Shown: piece by piece, positions 6,992 through 15,238 of the stretch
Position numbering within the stretch: position 1 is the stretch's first letter
Layout: the number at the start of each line of letters is the position of its first letter
NCBI RefSeq assembly: GCF_027853915.1
Contig: NZ_JAQGLA010000002.1
Location: 206,338-270,337, forward strand
DNA: 64,000 bases
Origin: Saccharopolyspora oryzae
Lineage (GTDB): Bacteria > Actinomycetota > Actinomycetes > Mycobacteriales > Pseudonocardiaceae
Direction of reading: 5' to 3'
The notes under the pieces: model-generated
What the model saw: only the letters and a program-made list of their open reading frames with translations
Told to the model about the DNA's origin: nothing
The model's database searches: none
Program-made: the position numbers and the translations under genes

Positions 6992-8139
6992 CGACCACCA
7001 GCGAAGACTGGACTGCACGTGCCGCGGCACTCGCCGACGACATCGAGAAGGCCGGCGTGCCGCTGTCCGCCGAGTGGCGGGCTGCGGTCGGAGCGGTCCC
7101 CCGCCACGTGCTGGTGCCGGAGTTCTACGAACAGCAGGGCAACCAGTGGCGCAAGGTCTCCCGCCGTCAACAGCTACTGGAAGCCACCTATTCGTTGAAG
7201 ACGCTGGTCACCCACGTCACCGATGGCCAGCCCACCTCGTCATCGACCACGCCGACGCTGATGCTGCGAATGCTGGACTGGCTGGACGTGCACGACGGCC
7301 ACGATGTCCTGGAGATCGGCACCGGGACCGGGTACAACGCGGCACTGTTGTCCGCGCGACTCGGCGATGCGCACGTGTTCAGCGTCGACGTCGAACCCGA
7401 GCTGGTGGAGCTTGCCCGACAGCGACTCGCTGAGACTGGGTACAAGCCAACCCTACGAGCTATGAACGGGGCCGACGGCATGCCCGATCACGCGCCGTTC
7501 GACCGCATCATCGCGACCTGCTCGGTGCCGCACATCCCGCTCACGTGGTTCGAGCAGCTGCGGACTTACGGCCTGCTGCTTGCCGATCTCAAGCTCGGCA
7601 TGAACGCGGGCAACCTGGTCCTGCTGCGCCGGTTGCCTGATCGCCTTGAGGGAAGGTTCGTCAACCGCTGGGGGAGCTTCATGTCGCTGCGCCCGGAGCC
7701 CGCCGCGACCCTCGATCCGCCCGCACAGCAGGAGCGCTCAGCCGGCGAGGTCCGGGAGCGAACAACCCTGATCGAGGGCACGCCGTGGTTCGACGATCTG
7801 GTCCCCTGGTTCATGCTCCATCTCGACGGCACGGTGCAGGCAGGCGCGACGTTCGGCGTGACCATGGATTCGACGCTGGGCAGGCCGGACGGGACTCACC
7901 TGGTCGACGTCGATGGCAGCTGGTGTGAGGTCGACCTGCGTGTGGACGGCAAGCCCCGCCGCGTACGGCAAGGCGGCGACCGCAACCTCTGGGACGCCGT
8001 CGAGAACGCCTACACGGCATGGGCGGGTCTCCGCCACCCGGGTTGGGAACGCCTCGGCCTCACGGTCACTGCCGACCACCAGACCGTCTGGGTCGACGAA
8101 CCGGACGGGCATCGGTGGCCACTCCCAGAGCCGCGCTAG
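6988..8139 (+). CDS. tgmC: Graspetide-associated protein-isoaspartate-type O-methyltransferase
   Basis: 383 residues. The N-terminal two thirds are a PIMT-like SAM methyltransferase: VPRHVLVPEFY near 38, motif I LEIGTGTGYNAALL (108-121), VFSVDVEPELVELARQRL and FDRIIATCSVPHIP. The last ~150 residues are an extra domain not found in repair PIMTs. In characterised systems with this gene order, the enzyme methylates an Asp of the cyclised precursor, which then closes to an aspartimide. The two Asp-Gly pairs of the precursor are plausible sites. GTG start, GTGA overlap with the maturase. Confidence 0.9.
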   Translation: MTTTSEDWTARAAALADDIEKAGVPLSAEWRAAVGAVPRHVLVPEFYEQQGNQWRKVSRRQQLLEATYSLKTLVTHVTDGQPTSSSTTPTLMLRMLDWLDVHDGHDVLEIGTGTGYNAALLSARLGDAHVFSVDVEPELVELARQRLAETGYKPTLRAMNGADGMPDHAPFDRIIATCSVPHIPLTWFEQLRTYGLLLADLKLGMNAGNLVLLRRLPDRLEGRFVNRWGSFMSLRPEPAATLDPPAQQERSAGEVRERTTLIEGTPWFDDLVPWFMLHLDGTVQAGATFGVTMDSTLGRPDGTHLVDVDGSWCEVDLRVDGKPRRVRQGGDRNLWDAVENAYTAWAGLRHPGWERLGLTVTADHQTVWVDEPDGHRWPLPEPR

Positions 8140-8160
8140 CTGGGGTACGTCCTGATCGAG

Positions 8161-8190
8161 TCATGATTCAGTCATGATCGAATCATGATT
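8161..8190. repeat. Three 11-bp-spaced TCATGAT iterons
   Basis: TCATGA occurs at 8161, 8172 and 8183, each start exactly 11 bases apart, and each is palindromic (AATCATGATT is the best copy). A further palindrome, ACCAGTTAGCTGGT, lies at 8207-8220. They sit between the RiPP operon and the lysis operon, where two transcription units converge. They look like protein-binding sites on one face of the helix. Confidence 0.6.
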
Positions 8191-8338
8191 GAAAGCCGAT
8201 CAGAATACCAGTTAGCTGGTAAACCAGTTGATGGGGCTCTAACGACATTAAAACAGGTAATTTGAGCTATCGTAGTCAACCGGAGCGCGCCTACGCGGTT
8301 TATCACTTGACTAGGGGCGTTCCAACGGGAGGGAAGCC

Positions 8339-8362
8339 GTCCGGCTGGTTGACCAACCGGAC
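8339..8362. terminator. Hairpin at the end of the lysis operon
   Basis: GTCCGG (8339-8344) pairs with CCGGAC (8357-8362), with inner TGGT/ACCA pairs. It lies ten bases beyond the stop of the 46-residue minus-strand gene, the last gene of the leftward operon. Confidence 0.6.
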
Positions 8363-8371
8363 GACTCCTAA

Positions 8372-8512
8372 CTACCGGTGGTAGCGGTTCACGATGTCCC
8401 ACGCGACCTTGATCGCGAACAGGACGGCTTGCGCCACCACTGCAAGTAGTCCGGGCCGACCATCCCACCACGGTCGTGTCGGCCCGGGCTTCTTCCCACG
8501 CTTCGCGGGCAT
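8372..8512 (-). CDS. 46-residue single-helix membrane peptide at the end of the lysis operon
   Basis: ATG 8512 is preceded by AAGGAGG at ideal spacing. The peptide has a basic Pro/Lys-rich start (MPAKRGKKPGPTRPWW), one membrane helix (GLLAVVAQAVLFAIKVAW) and the tail DIVNRYHR. It follows the holin in the same direction. It could be a second holin, an antiholin or a spanin-like accessory. No family is recognised. Confidence 0.65.
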   Translation of the reverse strand: MPAKRGKKPGPTRPWWDGRPGLLAVVAQAVLFAIKVAWDIVNRYHR

Positions 8513-8648
8513 TCAGCTCCTCCTTAGCACTCGCTGCCAAATTACTTGCGGTGCACAGCGGTAAGGGCGGAGCAATGCCCACGTTCACCACTGAAGGTCG
8601 TTCAGCGGCAGTGCTGATCGTACCGGTAGCGCAAACAGGCCTCTTGCC

Positions 8649-8678
8649 CTACCACTTGCACTACCACTTGCACTACCA
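8649..8678. repeat. 12-bp tandem repeat between holin and the 46-residue gene
   Basis: CTACCACTTGCA is repeated at 8649-8660 and 8661-8672, followed by a partial copy. It lies in a 239-base gap (8513-8751) with no convincing gene on either strand. Confidence 0.55.
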
Positions 8679-8751
8679 ACGTTTCAGCGAAAGGCCTGGG
8701 GCTACGGCACGGGACAGTTCGAACGTAGGAACGCGGAATGTGTTGGTCGGC

Positions 8752-8979
8752 CTACTCCCTGAATGTCGCCGCCGACCCCTTGTCCCCGACCATTCCGGTC
8801 GCGGCGAGCAGACCGCGAGCGGCCTCGAGGACGGCGGCACCAAGCACGGCTTTGCCGACCTGTGGCCAGTCGAGTTGGAAGAGGTCCAGCGCGTCGCCGG
8901 ACACCGCACCGATGAACACCACCAGTGCGGCATTCAGCGCGCGTTCGGCGAGCGACCGCGCCAGATTCAGGCTGAGCAT
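8752..8979 (-). CDS. Holin
   Basis: 75 residues from ATG 8979. There are two membrane helices (LNAALVVFIGAVSGDALDL and VGKAVLGAAVLEAARGLLA) separated by a short loop containing DLFQLDWPQ, and a charged tail. This is the layout of r1t-type phage holins, which make the membrane lesion that releases endolysin. Located directly after the endolysin in the leftward operon. Confidence 0.8.
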   Translation of the reverse strand: MLSLNLARSLAERALNAALVVFIGAVSGDALDLFQLDWPQVGKAVLGAAVLEAARGLLAATGMVGDKGSAATFRE

Positions 8980-9049
8980 GCACGTTCTCCAGTTGTGAAG
9001 AAGGTGCCCGCCCCCAGGAGCCCTGGACCGGGGACGGGCAGTCCGGGAG

Positions 9050-10042
9050 TCAGGCGGCGTCGGGTTCCTGGCCGCTGACGGTGACGTCGACGCGCACCAG
9101 GTTCTCCGCCAGCGCCGCCACCAGGGCGGACTTCACCGCAGCGGCGTCGGCGTGCTGGCCGGCCTCGATCTTCTGGATGACCTCGGCGACCCGGCCCTGC
9201 AGGTCAGCCGCGCGAGCGTTGGCGGAGGCGGCTTCGGCGCGGGCCCCGCGGACGTCGTCGAGGGTGTTGACGATGTCGACCAGCATGGCCACGACCGTGC
9301 GCGGCCCGTTCTCGGTGCCCCAGCCCTGAATCTGGCCCTGCGGTCCGCGCGGGCCCAGCAGCTCGTGCAGCACCTGCCGCAGCATCGTGTCCTGCTCTGG
9401 CGTCAAGTCATCATCTCCTTGTGCCGGTGGCGACGGAACCGTTCCCCCGCCGGTGATTTCGCTGAGCGGGCGGGTTGCCCAGTTCAGGTCGACGTTGCCC
9501 GCGACGCCGTTTACACGGCCCGATTCCGAGTACTGGTGCATCACGGTCCGCGGCGTCAGATACGGCGAGTTGCCCGGCGCACCGTTGTAGTGCGCGACCC
9601 ACGCGACGGTGTTGGGCGGCAAGGCGGCGTCGCCGACCTGGTTGCGGTAGAACGAACCGCCCGCGTACACGATCACCTTGTGGTCGCCGATCAGCTGGCG
9701 CAGCCGGGTGATGAACCGCTGCACCCACCAGCCCAGGTGACCGCCGCCGACCTCGATGTCCAGACACGGCGGCAGGAACCCGGGGCCCTTCGCGCCCTTG
9801 GCGTTGACCATCCGCGCGAACAGCTCGGCCTCGCCTTCCGGGCCGTTGAGGTCCGGGCGGGCGAAGTGGTAGAGCCCGCGCACGATGCCCGCACCGGTCG
9901 CCTCGGCCCACTGCCGGTCGACGTGGGTGCTGACGTAGTTCGCGCCTTCGCTGGCCTTGATGTAGGCGTAGTGGACGTCGGAGTTCTTCACCGCGCCCCA
10001 GTTCGGGTAGCCCTGATGGCTGGCGACGTCGATGCCGCGCAT
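9050..10042 (-). CDS. Endolysin, GH25 muramidase
   Basis: 330 residues. The N-terminal ~190 residues are a GH25 lysozyme: RGIDVASHQGYPNW at the start, YIKASEG, GLYHFARP, the acidic CLDIEVGGG (catalytic Asp-x-Glu), AHYNGAPG and HQYSESGRVNGVAGNVDLN. It cleaves the glycan strand of peptidoglycan. The C-terminal ~100 residues are helical and Ala-rich (LQGRVAEVIQKIEAG), possibly for oligomerisation rather than a known wall-binding domain. No signal peptide, so release depends on the holin. Confidence 0.92.
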   Translation of the reverse strand: MRGIDVASHQGYPNWGAVKNSDVHYAYIKASEGANYVSTHVDRQWAEATGAGIVRGLYHFARPDLNGPEGEAELFARMVNAKGAKGPGFLPPCLDIEVGGGHLGWWVQRFITRLRQLIGDHKVIVYAGGSFYRNQVGDAALPPNTVAWVAHYNGAPGNSPYLTPRTVMHQYSESGRVNGVAGNVDLNWATRPLSEITGGGTVPSPPAQGDDDLTPEQDTMLRQVLHELLGPRGPQGQIQGWGTENGPRTVVAMLVDIVNTLDDVRGARAEAASANARAADLQGRVAEVIQKIEAGQHADAAAVKSALVAALAENLVRVDVTVSGQEPDAA

Positions 10043-10261
10043 TCAACCTCCTGCGATCAGCCGGATGGCTTCGGCGAGTCCGGCGCTCACGCCCGCCGCG
10101 CAGCCGCAGGCGAGCCAGATTTTCCTTTCGAGCGAACGGATTCGAGTTTCGTGGTCGGTGATGGCGCGCAGCTCAGCGCGCATTTCCCGCACCTCGTCGT
10201 GGGTTTGGCGGACCTCGCCGTACATCTCGGCGAAGGAGATGGTGACGCCGTCTTCACTCAT
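10043..10261 (-). CDS. Small coiled-coil protein with one C-terminal membrane helix
   Basis: 72 residues. A helical region (MYGEVRQTHDEVREMRAELRA) is followed by RIRSLERKIWLACG and a hydrophobic end (GVSAGLAEAIRLIAG). This resembles short phage hemolysin/XhlA-like or holin-like proteins that sit beside endolysins. It overlaps the upstream gene by eight bases. A role as second holin is inferred from position only. Confidence 0.55.
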   Translation of the reverse strand: MSEDGVTISFAEMYGEVRQTHDEVREMRAELRAITDHETRIRSLERKIWLACGCAAGVSAGLAEAIRLIAGG

Positions 10262-10478
10262 GCGGCACTCCCAGCGCGGTGCGAAGCTCGGCGATGCTCA
10301 CGCCGGCTGCGGCGGCGACCTTGGTGAGCGTCGTCGCGCGCGCGGCGGCCTCGTCCGCGAACTGCTGTGCTTCGGCTTCTGCCGCAGCCACATCGGTATT
10401 GCGCTGCGCCTGCTCGTCGTTGGTCAGGGGGCGGCAGTGCCGGTCGCCGGTGGTGCAGTCGACCTCGATCACGTCCAC
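10254..10478 (-). CDS. Small tail-associated protein of unknown function
   Basis: 74 residues. Begins MDVIEVDCTTGDRHCRPLT, followed by a long Ala/Glu/Asp-rich helix (EQAQRNTDVAAAEAEAQQFA) and LRTALGVPHE. Short proteins of this shape follow fibre genes in many actinophages. No enzymatic motif is visible. Lies between the fibre genes and the lysis cassette. Confidence 0.6.
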   Translation of the reverse strand: MDVIEVDCTTGDRHCRPLTNDEQAQRNTDVAAAEAEAQQFADEAAARATTLTKVAAAAGVSIAELRTALGVPHE

Positions 10479-10496
10479 GGGGCAACGTCCTTTCGA

Positions 10497-11495
10497 TCAG
10501 CCGAGCCCGTAGAGGCTGACTTGGGAACCGACCTTGAAGCTGCTCCCGTCAGCGAGAGTCAGCGTGATCTTCGCGATGGGGCTGCTGGAGCCCCAGAGCC
10601 ACCCGGCCGAGGACCAGCACGTCAGAGTCCCGCCGCCGGGGGTCGTGAAGCTGGAGCGCGACAGGGTGTTGTGCCGCTGCGTCCGGCTGTAGTTGGGGAT
10701 CAGGCACTCGCTGGAGCTGAGGTTGACGTCCCCACCGGAGTCGTTCGACGAGGCGTGCCCGACCTCCACTCGCGTGGCACCGTCGATCTCACCGGCAGTC
10801 ACGGACGCCGCGCGGGCGCTGGTCCACTGCAGGTCATAGGAGGCGGTCGCGATGTCGTTGAAACGGCACCAGATCGCCTGGTTGGCCGTGGTGTTCGACG
10901 ACAGCACCGACGCCACGATCTGCAGGTGCCGGAACGTCTGCGGGATGTTGTCGAACACGATCGATGTCGTGCTCGCTGTCGGGATGACCTCCGCAATCAG
11001 CGCCCCAGGCCCGTACTCGTTGGAGGTGTAGCGCTCCCGCCGGTCGGTGACGTTGGCCGCGGTGATGGTCACGGCATTGGCGGCCACCCGCACCCGCGCC
11101 AGCCTGATCTCCCACAACGACGTCGACTGCGTCAGCGCCGGTTCGGTGGGGCTGGCCGCTGGGGTACCGGTCTTGACGTCGAGCACGATCTGGTTGTTCA
11201 CGAAGTCCGCGCGCAGCACCACCAGGTCATCGCGCGGGTTGGTGGGGTCGGACGCGACGATCGGCAGGGTCTTCTGGGCAGCGTTCTCACCCCAGTGCCC
11301 TTGAATCCAGCAGTGCCCGGTACCGACCTTGACCTGCATGCCGGTGGAATCGGCGATGACCTTGAAGTGGTCGTCGCCGTTGCGGATGATGCCGGTCTCC
11401 AGCATGTACTTGGCGAACCCGCGCCAGGTCGACTCCATGACGTTCGCCCCCGGCCCAGCATCGAACGGGGCATAGACGTCGAGGGTGGTGGCCAC
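10497..11495 (-). CDS. Tail fibre / receptor-binding protein, paralogue B
   Basis: 332 residues from GTG 11495, with GGAGG seven bases upstream; its start overlaps the stop of paralogue A by one base. Residues ~1-175 align by eye with the neighbouring fibre: FAPFDAG/YAPFDAG, NSTGM/DSTGMQVK, WIQGHWGE, NPTNPR, RADFVNN, LDV-TGTP and WEI. The last ~150 residues are unrelated and Ser/Thr/Asn-rich (QIVASVLSSNTTANQAIWC, LTCWSSAGWLWGSSSP), suggesting a β-structured binding tip. Probably determines host adsorption. Confidence 0.75.
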   Translation of the reverse strand: MATTLDVYAPFDAGPGANVMESTWRGFAKYMLETGIIRNGDDHFKVIADSTGMQVKVGTGHCWIQGHWGENAAQKTLPIVASDPTNPRDDLVVLRADFVNNQIVLDVKTGTPAASPTEPALTQSTSLWEIRLARVRVAANAVTITAANVTDRRERYTSNEYGPGALIAEVIPTASTTSIVFDNIPQTFRHLQIVASVLSSNTTANQAIWCRFNDIATASYDLQWTSARAASVTAGEIDGATRVEVGHASSNDSGGDVNLSSSECLIPNYSRTQRHNTLSRSSFTTPGGGTLTCWSSAGWLWGSSSPIAKITLTLADGSSFKVGSQVSLYGLG

Positions 11496-12508
11496 TACTG
11501 CACCTCCAGGGTTCCGCTGATCACCAGTGAGCCGCCCTCGGGGAAGGCATCCAGCCCACCGACGTCGGGCACGGCTGGCGAGCTGGACACCTCGTGGTCG
11601 ATGCGCATCCAGGTGATGCGGCAGTTGGACTCGGAAAGCGGGAAGAACGGAAAGACCCGCTCGCTGGCCCACGGCACCAGGGCGGTGCCCAGCCAGTCCC
11701 GGTCGGTGAAGGCCCCCGTGCCCTTCGGGTCGCGGGAATGGGTCCACAGGTGCGCGGGCAGGCGGTGGTCGCCGGTAGGTGCGGCCTTCAGGCCGGCGGG
11801 CAGCTTGGTGAAGATGCGCCCGGTGCCGCCGAACCATTCGGATTCGGTGGGGCCCCACCGGAAGTCGTAGCGGACCTGCAGGATCTTGCCGACGATGAAC
11901 CACCGGCAGTACTTCGCGCTGCCGCTGCCAAGGTTCACCACGTTCTCGTTGAGCGACCCAAAGGTGCTGCCCTCGTAGTACAGCGGCGGGTCGAAGTGGT
12001 TGAACACCCCGACACCGCGGCGACGCCGCTCGTCGGTGACCTTGTTCGCGGCGATCGTGGTCACCCCGGCGTCGACGCGCACCTGCGCCATCGGGATTTC
12101 CCAGATCGACGAATTCTGCGCCATCGACGGCGCGACCGGGCTGGTGCTCGGCGTGCCGGTGAGCACGTCCAGCTCCACCCGGTTGTTCACGAAGTCCGCG
12201 CGCGCCACCACCCGGTCGATGCGCGGGTTGGTGGGGTTCGCGGCGGTGATGGCCAGCGTCTTCTCGAAGGTGCATTCGCCCCAGTGGCCCTGGATCCACA
12301 CCTCGCCAGGTTTGGCCTTGACGTTCATGCCGGTGGAGTTGGCGTAGATCTCCAGCTCATTGGGGCTTTCACCGTCGACCGGGGCGGTGCGGCGTGCGAT
12401 CACACCGTCGTCGCGGGTGTGGCCCATCATCTTGCGCCACTCGGCCTCGGCCACGTCCGCACCGGATCCGGCGTCGAACGGTGCGAAGTCGTCCAGGGAA
12501 ACGGCCAT
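11495..12508 (-). CDS. Tail fibre / receptor-binding protein, paralogue A
   Basis: 337 residues. Starts MAVSLDDFAPFDAGSGADV. The N-terminal ~175 residues share the WIQGHWGE - NPTNPRIDRVVARADFVNN - TGTP core with the next gene, while the C-terminal ~160 residues differ (YYEGSTFGSLNENVVNLGSG, FRWGPTESEWFGG, LPAHLWTHSRDPKGTGAF). The shared part probably attaches to the tail tip and the divergent part contacts the host. TGATG-type overlap with the upstream tail gene. Confidence 0.75.
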   Translation of the reverse strand: MAVSLDDFAPFDAGSGADVAEAEWRKMMGHTRDDGVIARRTAPVDGESPNELEIYANSTGMNVKAKPGEVWIQGHWGECTFEKTLAITAANPTNPRIDRVVARADFVNNRVELDVLTGTPSTSPVAPSMAQNSSIWEIPMAQVRVDAGVTTIAANKVTDERRRRGVGVFNHFDPPLYYEGSTFGSLNENVVNLGSGSAKYCRWFIVGKILQVRYDFRWGPTESEWFGGTGRIFTKLPAGLKAAPTGDHRLPAHLWTHSRDPKGTGAFTDRDWLGTALVPWASERVFPFFPLSESNCRITWMRIDHEVSSSPAVPDVGGLDAFPEGGSLVISGTLEVQ

Positions 12509-13719
12509 CAGCGTCGCTCCAGGTTGTTCACCCGCGCCGCCAGGCGGCGGAACTCGCGGAACAGTCGGAAGATGTCTTGCTTGTTCGGGGTGCCGATCTT
12601 CGGCTCGATCCGCTGCTTGTCCGCCGTCATCGACACCTTGACCTCGCGGACGACCTCCTGGATGTGCCCGCCCTCGAACTTGCGGCCCAGGTACAGCGAG
12701 TCGGCCTGCTGCTGGCTGATCAGCGTGTCGGTGGGGCCGGGGCTGGACAGGATCGCGGTGACCTTGTCGCCGAGCTTGTAGTGCACGTCGAACGCGCAGC
12801 CCTCGGTGTCGATCGGGGTGATGGACAGCTCGCCGGACTCGCCCTTATCTTCCAGCGTCTCGGTGATCTTCTGATCGAGTTCCTTGTCGTCGCTGGTGTC
12901 GCGGCGGTCGACGAACTCCTCCCGGCGGCCCCAGGTGATGCGCTCCCCGGAGTTCTGCCCTTCCTTGATCTTGCGGGCGGTGCCCTCCCCCTGGCCCCCG
13001 GCGTAGACGTAGGTGGTTTCCGGGGCCACCGACCGGAACTGGTAGCCCATCAGATTGCCCAGCTCCTCGCCGAACTTCACGGTCTCGGTGCGGTCGACGG
13101 GCTCGTACACCTGGAACTCGATCTGGTCGTCGACCTGCACGCATCGGAACCCCAGCCCGCCACCGGACACCGCGAGGTCCTGCAGCGCGGTCAGCAGGTT
13201 CTGCCAGCGCAGCTTGCCGGTGACCGTCTTGCCGATCAGCGGGTCTGCTGCCTGCAGAACCACGTTGTCCATGCGGCGCTCGGAGTTCGCGCCGGGACCG
13301 AGGTTGGCGTTCACGTAGGTGCGCAGCACCGTCGAGCAGGTGCCGGTGACCACGTGGTTCTCCTGCGAGCTGTACGGAGGCTGGCTGGCCGTCGGAACCG
13401 GGTGCCCCAGCCGCCACGACAGCAGGGCGTTGTCGTCGACGCCCTCCAACCGGATCGTCTTCTTGTTCACGTCGTGGGTGAATTCACGGCCCTCGATCGG
13501 CCCGGTGAACAGGGTGTTGCCGGTAACGTTGGAGATGACCTGGATACCGAAACCCGGTGTGGTGAGCGGGATCGCTTCCGGCACCCGCTCGTCGATCTCC
13601 ATCGTCCACTTGCCGATGTCGTTGAACTTCAGGACCGCTTCGAACGAGCGGAAGTCGCTGACCTGCGCCACGCGCCGCAGCGCACGGTCGCGCACGTAGA
13701 TCGACCAGTCCGCGCCCAA
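12508..13719 (-). CDS. Siphovirus Gp37-like tail tip protein
   Basis: 403 residues. Features include VRDRALRRVAQVSDF, WTMEIDE, GFGIQVI, LFTGPI, LEGVDDNALLSWR, LGPGANSERR, LQDLAVSGGGLGF and KLGDKVT. This is the pattern of Gp37-like minor tail proteins of actinobacterial siphoviruses, which build the baseplate after the distal tail protein. A helical C-terminus (LFREFRRLAARVNNLERR) may trimerise. Overlaps the fibre gene start by one base. Confidence 0.82.
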   Translation of the reverse strand: MGADWSIYVRDRALRRVAQVSDFRSFEAVLKFNDIGKWTMEIDERVPEAIPLTTPGFGIQVISNVTGNTLFTGPIEGREFTHDVNKKTIRLEGVDDNALLSWRLGHPVPTASQPPYSSQENHVVTGTCSTVLRTYVNANLGPGANSERRMDNVVLQAADPLIGKTVTGKLRWQNLLTALQDLAVSGGGLGFRCVQVDDQIEFQVYEPVDRTETVKFGEELGNLMGYQFRSVAPETTYVYAGGQGEGTARKIKEGQNSGERITWGRREEFVDRRDTSDDKELDQKITETLEDKGESGELSITPIDTEGCAFDVHYKLGDKVTAILSSPGPTDTLISQQQADSLYLGRKFEGGHIQEVVREVKVSMTADKQRIEPKIGTPNKQDIFRLFREFRRLAARVNNLERR

Positions 13720-13729
13720 TGCCGCTCCC

Positions 13730-15238
13730 CTACGCCGTCAGGTACCGGGGCCGGATCGCGGCGCGCAGGTACGAATCCGTGTTGGAACCCGACATCTCCA
13801 GCCGCACGAGGTTGCCGCCGGGCCGCAGCGACCACAGCGCCGAGTCGTTGGAGACGTAGGGCCACAGGTTGGTCCCCTCGCTGCGCACCAGGGTTTTCTT
13901 GCCGGGCCGGGTGTCGATGATCAGCGACTCGCGGGCGTTGAGCGCCAGCCCGCCGCTGGCGGACAGCTCCAGCTTCTTGCCGGTGGTCAGGTTGCGCAGC
14001 ACGATCGACGACCCCGGGCCCTGCAGGGTCCACACCGGCCACGCCTCCACATCGCCGGGGTTGTCGATCGAGGACTCGGTGAAGATCTCCGACGATGTGA
14101 GCCGCATCGGGAAGATCGGGAAGAACTTCGGGGTCTCGCCGATGGTGAGGGTGACGATGGTGTCGTTGACGTCCATCCAGTACGGGTCGTGGGCCCGGAA
14201 TACCACCGCGGCCTTCTGCGCCCGCAACCCGGTGTTGTCGCCCAGCGACTCGTCCATCTCCAGCCCGGCCGCGTACCGGCAGCGGATCTCCCGCTGGTCG
14301 CCCGCCGGCGACTGCACCCGAATCTTGCCCTCGCCGCGCACCGGGTCCATCAGGGCGACGATGCGCCGCATCTCGCGGCGCAGCTCAGCCTCGGAGCTGT
14401 AGGTGCCCAGCCACAGCGGCAGGGTGAACTCGCGGACGTCGTGGCGCACCGACCGCACCCGTGCGCCCGGTTCGCCGGGCACCACTTCCTCGTCGTACTT
14501 CGGCGGTGGCGCGAATCGGCCGGAGACGCCCCAGGACACCCCGAGCACCGTCGAGGTGCCTTCGGGGTCGATCCACCAGATGACCTCGCCCTCGGACGAC
14601 GTCAACGACGAGACCGCCGGGCTCAGCGCCAGCGACACCGACAGGTGGCCGATCGTCGACACTCCGCACGTTGCGGTCCGGGGCCCCGTCGGCGAGGTGG
14701 CGGTGACCTGCTCGTGTGCGACCGCCCCGAAGGACCAGCCCGAGGCGAGATCGCCGTCTTCGGTCATCCCAGCCGGGGGCGTGTAAACGCGGCCACCACC
14801 GCCGGCGGTCGCGCCCCACGCGCAGATCAGCATCGAGTTCAGCAGGGTCGGCTGGACCGACGGCGCGACGTGCAGGTTGGTGGTGGACGCCGCCCCGCCC
14901 CACACCACCGTCGGCACCGGCACCGCGTGGTCGACCCCGGAGAACGCCTGCACGACCAGCGTGCACGAGGCGCTGCTGGTCATCGTGAAGGTGTAGTTCG
15001 CACCGTCGGTGCCGTCGACGATGCGGTACCAGACCTTGCCGTTGGACACCCCGGACTGCAGCCCATCAGCCCCGGCCTGCAACCAGCCAGCCGGGGCGGC
15101 CATGTCTTCCGGATCTCCGGTGGCGAAGTGGGTGGCCACCAGCACGTCGCCGACCTGCACCCCGGCCGGTTTCGCCACCGTGACCGTCGGGGTCAGCTCG
15201 GCCTGCGCGGACGCCGCCGAGCGGAACTGGATTGCCAT
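13730..15238 (-). CDS. Distal tail protein fused to an N-terminal β-sandwich module
   Basis: 502 residues from ATG 15238 (MAIQFRSAAS), overlapping the tape-measure stop by one base. Residues ~1-210 are a β-rich module (PAGVQVGDVLVATHF, MAAPAGWLQAG, KVWYRIVDG, NSMLICAWG), also found twice in the protein at 30356-32518. Residues ~210-500 are a siphovirus tail component (Dit-like): VIWWIDPEG, RHDVREFTLPLWLGTY, MRRIVALMDPVRGEGKI, VVFRAHDPYWMD. It should form the hub joining tail tube and baseplate, with the added module exposed. Confidence 0.78.
   Translation of the reverse strand: MAIQFRSAASAQAELTPTVTVAKPAGVQVGDVLVATHFATGDPEDMAAPAGWLQAGADGLQSGVSNGKVWYRIVDGTDGANYTFTMTSSASCTLVVQAFSGVDHAVPVPTVVWGGAASTTNLHVAPSVQPTLLNSMLICAWGATAGGGGRVYTPPAGMTEDGDLASGWSFGAVAHEQVTATSPTGPRTATCGVSTIGHLSVSLALSPAVSSLTSSEGEVIWWIDPEGTSTVLGVSWGVSGRFAPPPKYDEEVVPGEPGARVRSVRHDVREFTLPLWLGTYSSEAELRREMRRIVALMDPVRGEGKIRVQSPAGDQREIRCRYAAGLEMDESLGDNTGLRAQKAAVVFRAHDPYWMDVNDTIVTLTIGETPKFFPIFPMRLTSSEIFTESSIDNPGDVEAWPVWTLQGPGSSIVLRNLTTGKKLELSASGGLALNARESLIIDTRPGKKTLVRSEGTNLWPYVSNDSALWSLRPGGNLVRLEMSGSNTDSYLRAAIRPRYLTA

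Noticed and set aside
8513..8751. 23-residue minus-strand frame made from the TGCAAGTGGTAG tandem repeat
   Set aside because: It has no ribosome-binding site and its residues only reflect the DNA repeat.
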